From contig NC_133957.1 of assembly GCF_031877795.1 (NCBI RefSeq), forward strand, positions 4,145,009 through 4,209,008: a stretch of DNA of 64,000 nucleotides, read 5' to 3'. A program made the translations under genes and the position numbers. Source of the stretch: Strix aluco (lineage: Eukaryota; Chordata; Aves; Strigiformes; Strigidae). Shown here one piece after another: positions 56,101 through 64,000 of the stretch. Position 1 is the first letter of the stretch; each line of letters opens with the position of its first letter. Below the pieces are notes generated by a model, which saw only the letters and a list, made by a program, of their open reading frames with translations, searched no databases and had not been told where the DNA came from.

Positions 56101-56740
56101 GGCAGGCAGGTGAGGGCAGGCTGCGGGGCAGGCCCGGCGAGGCCAGGGCGCCTTCCCGGGGCAGTCGAGGTCGTGCTGCCGCTGAGAGGGCGGGCCCTGG
56201 CGGCTCTGGGTGCCTGCAACACAGAAGCCTCAGAGAACACCCCTCGCAGCGCAGCGCGCCCCCATTGCGAAGCCCAGACGCCGCCTGAGAGGAAACCTCC
56301 CCCCCGCCCCGCCAGCCGGGCCGCCCGGCCCGGCGCGTGCCCCCCGGCGTGCCCCCCCCCCCGACTACATTTCCCGCCGAGCCTTTCGCCGCGGCAACGT
56401 CCGCCCTCCCTCGCCGGCGGTCGCGTGACGGCGCCGCGCTCTGCCATTGGTCAGATTTGAAAAGAATCGCGGCCGTGCCTGTTAGTTTTGTTGGTGAGTC
56501 GCAACGGTTGCTAGGGCCGCTCGGCAGAGCCGAGCGGCTCTCGCCTGGCGGAGGTCGGTGGCTGGGCTCGCTCAGCCTGCCGTGCGCTCTCCGGTAAGGG
56601 GTTGTGGGGCTGTCGGGCTGCCGACCGCTCGCTAGAGGAGGGAAGGAGGAGGCGGTTTCGACCTCGGGGTCGCGGAGCTGGGAAGCGGTGCTGGGGGGTC
56701 TGTGTGGCGGGCGGTGCTGAGGCCTCTTCCCCTCGCTTCT
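56090..56740 (+). promoter_or_regulatory. KIF20B: KIF20B CpG-island promoter with CCAAT and CHR-type elements
   Basis: Dense CpG sequence upstream of KIF20B. An inverted CCAAT box (ATTGG, 56446-56450; NF-Y site) is followed by TTTGAA (56456-56461), the core of the CHR element through which DREAM/MuvB-MYB complexes restrict genes to G2/M. KIF20B is a known mitotic gene, so this arrangement fits. The gap between the two is shorter than the roughly 30 bases usually seen, so another CCAAT box may be the working partner. No TATA box. Confidence 0.6.
56470..56593 (+). other. KIF20B: KIF20B 5' UTR exon 1 (start approximate)
   Basis: A GTAAGG donor follows at 56594, and a GTGAGT at 56492 is an alternative. 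The first coding exon (59041) begins one base before its ATG, so an upstream non-coding exon is required and this is the best candidate. The transcription start is not visible. Confidence 0.5.
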
Positions 56741-59040
56741 CCCCTGGCACTACGGTGGGTGAAAAGTTGTGGAGCGGGGGACGTGTGTGTGAAAACTTTT
56801 AGGTACTGCTGAGGGGCGTGCAAGTCACGGGTAGCGTCCAGGGCTATGACCAGGCCATGCGGCAGTGTCCCGTAAGAACGGGAAAACACTGTGAAGCCTT
56901 GCAGTGAGAGATTGGTAATTGCGGAGGAAAACTTTTCTTTTAAATTTTTTAAAGTGTAAGTACTGATGCGTTATGTTTCTTTATAAGCTGCCAGCTGTGA
57001 GGTTTGGAGCCTTTTCAATCCTTGTGCTGTCTGACAGTGCTACAGGTTGTGTGTGTACCGTGACCAGGTTTTGCTTTGTGTGCCATTCTGGATACCCTTC
57101 TCTTAAGGTGTCTGCAGCTCTAAACTCTGTTGTCAGGATAAGCAGAATTACAATAACGTATCCCAGTATACAAGTACATTTTAGAGGCTACAGCCGGGCA
57201 GTATACCTGTTTACCCCAGAACATCAAAGGTAATTACAGTGCTGTATGACACAATGTGCAGACAGATGGACAGTTTGCATCTTGTGTTTTACATGCTATT
57301 AGTGGTTCAACCTGAATTATCTGAATGCTGGGCTCATATGAATGCTTTGAATTCCAGCTTTGCATACATAGCTTAATGTTTGTATTTTGCCCCTTAGGTA
57401 AAAAAGCACAGAGTGAGAGCATAATCTCGACAAATCACACTTTAAAATAAGCTTATATTTAAAACAACTAAACTGTCAGTTACCTAACAACTATGTTTCC
57501 TGTCAAGGTCTGGTAAGAGTTTTCCCCTGTGACTTTGTGTAGCTGATGAGCAAGACTTCTAGATCGGGACAGCACAGGTATGTTTCTTTCCAGTAGTAGC
57601 TTATTCCCAACTTGGTGTTTGTTCAAGCTTTGTCAGTATTTCAGGCCAAGTTTTTCCTGGTTTTCATATAGTTGTCTGACAAAAATAAGAACTGTAGATT
57701 AAACTAAACATTGCTGCTTAGTTTATGTATAGCTTTACCTCTTTTGCCTCTTGGTGAAGTTTGTCTGGCTTCATGAAGCCTTGTATCTGCCTTTTACAAG
57801 CTAGATAGGAAGGCTGAACTGTTAAATGTTTTGACACCAAAGTGCTGGCATATTTCAGGTTTTTTGCTGGGCAGAACAAAAATATTACGACTGCTTAATA
57901 GGCAACACCTTTTCTGAACCAGCCCTGGTCTGTCCACTGTTTTAATGAATGCTGTGTGTTCTCCATTAGTATTTAGAGACAAAATATATATACGTGGCTG
58001 TAGCATAGACATGGGAATGTAGTATTAGACCATTGACTCATCATGTCCAAAGCTTCAAAACTGTAGAAGACCATGTGGTAGATGTCTAATTGCTGGAATG
58101 GTTGCTGCCATAGTCTATGAGCCCAGTGAGTTGCTGTCATAGTCTGTGAGCCCAATGAGTTAAACTTAATCCAGAACAAAAGCTGCCAAGCCACGTCTGT
58201 AACATCACAGGAAAAAGCAACTGGAGAGTGAAGGGCAGACAAAATATACTAATGTTTTGAAATAAAATGCACTTTTTAAAGATTATTTTGAAATCTACCT
58301 GTCTGCTATCAACCCTGAATCAATTTACTTTCATTTTCTATAGCAAATTTTCACTGCCCAGATTCTGAGATGCACAAAAATCATTAAATTTTGGATTAAT
58401 AGATGAATTGCTGATCTATAAAATGACTGAAAAAGTTACTAAAAAGCAGTTCTGTAACTTGCCCTCTGGCATGAGGTCTTCTAATTTTCTAGTGTCCCCT
58501 TAATAGCTAAAACTACCTGCTTGTCTTCAGAATTTTTCTGAACTCTGTCATGCATTAAGCTACATTGTGTTATATTTATAATACCAATTATTTATCAGGT
58601 CCTGCGGAGATAACCATGAAGTCTGGGTTACTCTTGCAATGAACTTTTATTCTAAATGGACACAATAATGGGATGATGGAGAAACGGATGTGGAACAATA
58701 TGATTGTTTGGTGTTTTTATTTTTTAATTCTATCTTCCTTGTCAAACATGGGTTTTAGCAAGGTTGTGGTATATGTGTAAGGCTTTTTCCCTCGTAAACA
58801 GTTGCTTTGCATTGAAAGAAGAATGGCTGGTCTTGTTTCATCATGATGTGAACTCTGTTGCAGACCCTCTCCCCAGCTATCAGAAACTTGCTGTGTAAAT
58901 TTTGAATAGGATAAAGAAAGCTTTCTCCTTAAAGAAACTGCAGCTATCAGTTTCAAATTGACTTGTCTTATACAAGAGACTTCAGAAGCTCTATGTTATG
59001 TGATCAGAAAACAAAAGAAGGATTTTATTTTATCTCGCAG
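56741..59040 (+). other. KIF20B: KIF20B intron 1
   Basis: Runs from the candidate exon 1 donor to the CAG acceptor at 59038-59040. No other gene or clear repeat seen. Confidence 0.55.
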
Positions 59041-59041
59041 G

Positions 59042-59197
59042 ATGGAACCAAATTTGGATAAAGAGGAATTTTTCAGACCATCCTATATTGCTAGTGCTGA
59101 GCCACTTCAAAGAACAGGGCCAGTAAGTGTGGAAGACCTTAAAACAGATCTCTCTGGTGATTTTTCTTTGGTTTCTTCAGACTCGGACACAAGCCAG
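59042..59197 (+). CDS. KIF20B: KIF20B first coding exon (start codon)
   Basis: Acceptor TCTCGCAG ends at 59040. ATG at 59042 begins MEPNLDKEEFFRPSYI, matching the human KIF20B N-terminus (RPSYV...SADP...FSLV pattern). 52 codons, then CAG|GTAAGA, phase 0. KIF20B (MPHOSPH1) is a plus-end-directed kinesin-6 motor of the spindle midzone and midbody needed for the end of cytokinesis. This N-terminal tip precedes the motor domain. The strength of the match and the splice sites fix the gene and strand. Confidence 0.93.
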
Positions 59198-59691
59198 GTA
59201 AGAAAGCTTTAACGTTTACATTGTTTGGATATTTTTTAATAAGCTTAGTCTTTTCATCAATACGAATAATCAGAATTTTACAGAGAAGATGAAAAGCATC
59301 TTTAGTATGTTTTTAATTTGGAGGAGATAGATAGGATTAGACTAAGTTGTGTGGTACTGCATTGATACCTTATTGGGCGCATCAGTCTTGGAGCAGCTTA
59401 ATCATAGAATGTTTTTGTGGGTTTCATTCTTGATTTCTCATTGCCTTAGTGTCGTGTGTGTGTGTATATATATATATGCTGCAAGATTATGAACTCTTAA
59501 GTTATCACAGCGAACTTCTGCAGAGGCCTAAGCACTTGTGAAAACTGATGTAGTGAATTACTTTTGCTTGTCTTGTCATCAAATAAGTCTGTTCAAAGTA
59601 GCCTGGTGAAAATAAAACTGCCTTAAGATGCTAGCTATCCAACAAAGAAGCTAGTCAAATTTCTAACTTCCTTATTTTTTTTTTATTTAAG

Positions 59692-59778
59692 AGGAACGTT
59701 TTGGAGCCTAAGGGACACATACAAGTTTGCCTGCGTATTAGGCCATTTACATCGTTGGAGAGAGAAAATGAATTGCAG
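59692..59778 (+). CDS. KIF20B: KIF20B coding exon, start of motor domain
   Basis: TTTAAG acceptor, 29 codons, CAG|GTGTGA donor, phase 0 at both ends. It encodes HIQVCLRIRPFT, the first beta strand of the kinesin motor (human: YLQVCLRIRPFT). The acceptor has a long T-run. Confidence 0.93.
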
Positions 59779-59904
59779 GTGTGACATTTATATAGCTTAA
59801 AAATACCTTAAATGTATGCTTGGGGTTTTTGGTTTGTTTTTTCCTCTAAGCTGAGCTTTTCATACACTTTTCATGCCTGCATTGTTTCTGGTTCCTTTTA
59901 ATAG

Positions 59905-60012
59905 AGTTGTGTTTCGATTGAAGATTCAACAAGTGTCATACTGAAGCCACCCCAATATTCTTTGAGTCAACTGAGTGAAAAAACTGTTGGACAGAAGTTC
60001 ACTTTTTCACAA
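59905..60012 (+). CDS. KIF20B: KIF20B coding exon, motor domain
   Basis: TTTTAATAG acceptor, 36 codons, CAA|GTAAAT donor, phase 0. It includes VILKPPQYS and KFTFSQ, aligned with the human VVLKEPQ and KFSFSKVFGP segments. The next exon supplies VFAPETTQ directly. Confidence 0.92.
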
Positions 60013-60210
60013 GTAAATGAATTGTCTTTAAAAATTTTTAATCTTTTCCTGGAAAAATTTGTTTAACTTTATATTATTAAATAGCAAGCCAACTAGATTT
60101 TTAAACTGTCAATAGTCTTTAAGATTATAAACATACAGAATTTAAAGGATTCTTTAAAAATCTCTAATGATTGCTGAAACAAAATAAAGATGTTTCTTGG
60201 TAATGCTCAG

Positions 60211-60349
60211 GTGTTTGCCCCTGAAACAACTCAAGAAGAATTTTTTGAAGGCACCATGAAGCAACCAGTGCAAGACTTCTTAGATGGATATAATCGTCTT
60301 ATTTTTACATATGGCGTTACAAATGCTGGGAAAACCTACACATTCCAAG
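60211..60349 (+). CDS. KIF20B: KIF20B coding exon with the ATP-binding P-loop
   Basis: GCTCAG acceptor; 46 codons plus one base; CAAG|GTATAAG donor. It carries RLIFTYGVTNAGKTYTFQ, the kinesin P-loop (human GLTNSGKTYTFQG). The lysine and threonine that hold ATP phosphate are present. A run of 23 T (60384-60406) begins 35 bases into the following intron. Confidence 0.95.
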
Positions 60350-62575
60350 GTATAAGTAGAAATGTGTTCTTGAATGAAATTCCTTTTTTTTTTTTTTTTT
60401 TTTTTTGAGAGGATTACTTCTAGCAGAAATATTATAACTCTTTCCTTTATTTAAGCTGTAGGCCCTGTACATTGGCTTCTCTTGAATAATAATAATAATA
60501 AATAGCCTTTGAAAGTCTCCTTCCATAACCAATATCACTAAACTGCCAACTGACAGTCACTGCCAGAGTTTACGTAAACATACAGTGGTATTGCTTTGTA
60601 AGGCTGTAATAATTTCAACCAGGTGTACGTGACTTCTTTTTTCCTCCAAGTATCTAGAGGGTGGAGGGGGGAGTTAAGAAAATATGTGTTCTGTATATCA
60701 GAATGTGAAAAGTGTGTAAGTCCAGACTCATATTTTTTTAATCATTATTATAAAGGTCATATGCATCTTATATGCATTGTCTCCAAATAAGGAATAGTAT
60801 TTGAGTCTGTTTCAATTATTACAGGCAGAGCATAAATGGTTTGAAACATATTTGAGTCTTTCCAAGTATTTCTGTCTTGTCTCGAGTTTCTGAGTTTATC
60901 AATAATATCCTAGGAGACCTTGTCTCCTGATGTACTGTTTCTGTACTGTTAAAGCTCAATATCCTTTCTGGTTGGAAGATGTCATTCTTTAATTATTTTT
61001 CAAAACATTTTAACAAATAAGGTGGCTTGATTTAGATGGAAACAATTTCTCCTATAATGAAATGGCAATTCTAGAGGCTGTAATGCTTATTTTATACACA
61101 GAAGTAGTAGAAGGACAATATGTCTTATGCCATATGAAATTGATCTTTATTGAAGTGACATTGTCTTCTAAGTGATCTTCTGTTAGGTAGATTATAACTA
61201 AAGACTACTGCCAGTATTTTCAGTTATCATTAATCTGGGGCAATGATGGCATGCTCTGTCCTAATAAATAATAGGTAAATAACAACCCCCCAAAATTCCT
61301 AAAGTGTACAGTCCCGCATGCTTGGCTAGTTTGGGCTATATTGTGTGGGTTTTCAAGACTTTTTGATTCATGTCTTTTCAGACTCTGCAGACTTTTTCAT
61401 GCTATTATATTTTTCTAGGACTTAACTATCAACTTGTGATAAGAACTGTCAGGGCAGAATATTGCCTACGGGGTGCCATGATTTCCTCTTCTGTTATTCC
61501 CAGTATTGTCAATATAGCCTTTCCTTTCTGGCAGTACATGGCAGTCTGTATTCAGTCAATGGCAAGGGACTTAAGTGAAAGATGCAACAGTTTTTTAGGA
61601 CTGTTCGTTGTTTGCCAGTGACTGCTACTTTGTTCATGTGAGGTTGAATTACAAGTGGCATTACGAGAAACAAAAAATTACGAGTAGATGAGGAGAAACA
61701 AATGTAATCCAACAGTACTTTAGTATGTTATTTGGTTCCTAGCTTGGTGTTTGAGTGCCAGCTAGATTTTACATAGGTTCTGACTTGGGCAACACAGCTA
61801 GTGCTGTAACTGGTGAAAGCCCATCTGTCTCAGGAGCGGTAGGAGTTATCAGAGGCTGGAAGATAATGCTGTCAGTCTGAGACAGGATAGTTGTTTCTCT
61901 TCCATTCTCCCCTCTTTCCTCTCCTCTCTGGTTTAGAAATCAAAGTTAAGTGAACCCTTTTTAAACTTGCATCTGGATTCAGAAAGATCAAGTGTTCACC
62001 GAGGCTTTTATCTGACTCCTTTTTGCCTTTCATGTGCAAAAGTAGGATGCTTTGGTAGGAAAGGGTCTGGGACAGGGAAAGGAGTGAGTCTTCACAAGGC
62101 TTCTAGAACTTTTTTGGTAGGGTCTGTGGAATTAGTACAGGACTGCAGCTGAGAGAGGAGTCATCAGTTGTATTTGCAGATTACTTCCTTGAGAGAGAGA
62201 GTGAAGGCAGCCTATGAAATGCAATTGAAAAACTGCAAATCTCTATTGAATGTGCGTTGGTTGTTGTTGGTTTGTTTTTTGTTTTTTTTCCTTAAGGCTA
62301 AGTTTATGCAGAACACCCCATCAGTTTTTATGTTCTGCCCCTTACTGTCTAAGGGGTAGAGCATGAGCTGTTGCTGAAAGCCAAATACCTTTCAGAACAC
62401 TAATGACATTGCTATTACCTTGAGAATACAGAAACCCACTGCTTCGTGCTGTAAGTGGCCTCCAAATCCATCATGTATGCCTTGAGATTAGAGTTGCTTA
62501 TCTTTCTGTCTTTGTTTATTTGTATATCTTGTTCACAGTAATAATTAGGGTCTTTCTTTGGTATGTTGCTTTCAG

Positions 62576-62760
62576 GGACAGAAGATGACATCGGTATTCT
62601 GCCAAGGACTATGGATATGTTGTTTAAAAGTATTCAAGGGAGGCTATACACAGCAATGGATTTCAAACCCCATCGGTGCAGAGATTATATAAGGCTGACT
62701 AGAGACCAAGTGAAAGAAGAAACTGCTATTAAAAATTCAATACTTCGCCTAACAAAAGAG
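62576..62760 (+). CDS. KIF20B: KIF20B coding exon, motor domain
   Basis: GCTTTCAG acceptor; 185 bases complete the split glycine and encode GTEDDIGILPRTMDML...LRLTKE; donor GAG|GTAGAG, phase 0. It matches human GTEENIGILPRTLNVLF and FKPHRCRDYIRL to LKPHRSREYLRL. The residues at its end begin the long loop-6 insertion that marks kinesin-6 proteins. The next exon is not in the window. Confidence 0.93.
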
Positions 62761-64000
62761 GTAGAGGAGCACTTCTTTCTGTACTGACGAGTACATGCAT
62801 CTTTAGATAGCTCAATGTTACCATGTTCATTTTTCAATGGGAAGCAACTCTCTGTATTTAAGTATGGACGTGTCTTTGCTGTCAGGTAGCTCTTCAGATG
62901 AGCAGCAAAGTGAGCAATATTGCTGATGAACCCTGTTCTGTGAATTTCTGCCTTGTGGCTGAATACTTTATAGAATGTAAACACTAAGGTTTTTTTCTAT
63001 AGTTTGAGCATCTGATAATTTATCCTCTGGGATTACTGGTGCTTAATAAGGATGGAATGCAAATAGTCTCGCCATCTGCGGGGATGCTAGTAGGTCTGCT
63101 CCTTTAAACAATTTACTCTCTTCCAGGATACTTGAAAGAAATGAATGATTTTGAGGTTGTTCCCCTCTTCCAGTCTATGCCAATAACCTCAAAGGAAGCA
63201 AAGGGTTTTTTGGAACAGCAGAGCTATAAAGCTGTTGGATTTCTAAAGATTTGAATTCAAACAGGTTTCTGCTGGACTTTACTCTTAAACAGTTCACTGT
63301 TGAGCAGTCCAGAAATACACTTCAGTGCCTGGAATTCTAAAGCTGTCTAGTCCAATTACAGTTACAGGGATTGAATTTTGTATAAGCATACCTTCTTCCT
63401 GGTGTCTTTAGTTCTGAAATGAATGCAAGAATGTAAGAAAACTGAGCATATGCTAGGAATTGGAACTAGAAATGGATTGCAGTGCATTTTTTATTTTTAG
63501 TGAAAAGAATTATCTGCCTAGTGGTATGCTGGGTTATAATACAGTGGTGTGGCTGTTGTGGGATGGAATCTATCTGTTACCTTGATTTTTATCCGAGATA
63601 GTTAACTAGAATTCTCCAGTGTGGAAGGCAGGTGGCAGCAGAATTCTTCAAGACTTCACTTCAAAAGCACAGGCGTATGTTCTATCTAGCTCTAGCAGTC
63701 TTTAAGGGCTTCAGAAAAAACGATCATGTATGTGTCCCCTGTAGTTTTGCCACTAAATCTCTAAGCTGAAGTATTGTTCTCATAACAACAGTTTTCAAAG
63801 TTTGCACCTACTTCAACAGAGAGGTTTGGGTGGGTGTTTTATATGCGTAAAGCTTAAACCTGAAAGTTTTGATTACACACGTATTTAACTATTTCAGGAA
63901 TCGCTTTATGGAATCCCAGCTTTATATGACATATGCTCTTGACAAAACATTAAAAACCCAACCCAAATCACACCTGGTTTTTAATCCATATTTCTTCTCT
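62761..64000 (+). other. KIF20B: KIF20B intron, to window edge
   Basis: No further exon with both splice sites was found before the end. Confidence 0.7.

Noticed and set aside
55682-56113. 143-codon plus frame upstream of KIF20B taken as a gene
   Set aside because: No family recognised, no splice or start support, partly in the CpG island. Kept only as part of a low-confidence finding.
63896-63960. Possible next KIF20B exon after an ATTTCAG acceptor (frame ESLYGIPALYD)
   Set aside because: The phase fits and SLYG resembles the human segment, but the frame meets TGA after 14 codons and there is no GT donor in a suitable place.
1-64000. CRISPR arrays, bacterial operons, tRNA or rRNA genes
   Set aside because: None seen. 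Only the 18-base complements of tRNA ends at the proviral primer sites occur, and these are not tRNA genes.

Overview
This is eukaryotic, almost certainly avian, chromosomal DNA (not chicken-specific in any way I can show). Two host genes place it: the alternative first exons of PANK1 on the minus strand (28.4-29.1 kb) and the first five coding exons of KIF20B on the plus strand (59.0-62.8 kb), the same head-to-head order known from human 10q23. Introns, CpG-island promoters, microsatellites and endogenous retroviruses (ERVs) fill the rest. No bacterial-type genes, CRISPR arrays or tRNA/rRNA genes were seen.

Layout. 1 to about 12.4 kb: a class III ERV on the minus strand (tRNA-Ser-type primer site, gag and pol joined by a -1 frameshift site), cut in two by a younger ERV-L-type provirus on the plus strand (3199-10036; tRNA-Leu primer site, 863-bp LTRs with no difference seen, intact gag, ruined pol). 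12.4-14.2 kb: unique sequence plus an LTR-like promoter fragment. 14233-23818: a full gag-pol-env class I (gamma-like) provirus on the minus strand with 597-bp LTRs, a tRNA-His primer site, no frameshift but several in-frame stops. 26536-27242: a plus-strand solo LTR. 28.3-29.5 kb: CpG island with PANK1 alpha and beta first exons; everything to its left would be PANK1 intron 1. 34034-40007: a second class III provirus on the minus strand, env-less, with open gag and pol separated by one UAG. 42163-42811 and 49031-49413: two more solo LTRs. 51.06-51.23 kb: a possible exon of an unrecognised minus-strand gene. 52.9-53.3 kb: an orphan CpG island. 56.1-56.7 kb: CpG-island promoter of KIF20B with CCAAT and CHR-type cell-cycle elements. 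58.9-64 kb: KIF20B exons encoding the N-terminus and first part of the kinesin motor.

How it fits together. Host function is limited to two gene starts: CoA biosynthesis (PANK1) and a mitotic kinesin (KIF20B). The accessory content is unusually rich: four internal-sequence proviruses using four different tRNA primers (Ser, Leu, His, Lys) and, between them, both known retroviral ways of making Gag-Pol (slippery-site frameshift and stop-codon readthrough). Four proviral LTR pairs or solo LTRs are supported by exact target-site duplications of the length expected for their class. The most notable points are the strongly biased G/A differences and in-frame stops of the class I provirus, the recently moved but pol-dead ERV-L element, the open gag/pol of the 34-40 kb provirus, and a cysteine-rich insertion between RNase H and integrase in the class I pol.
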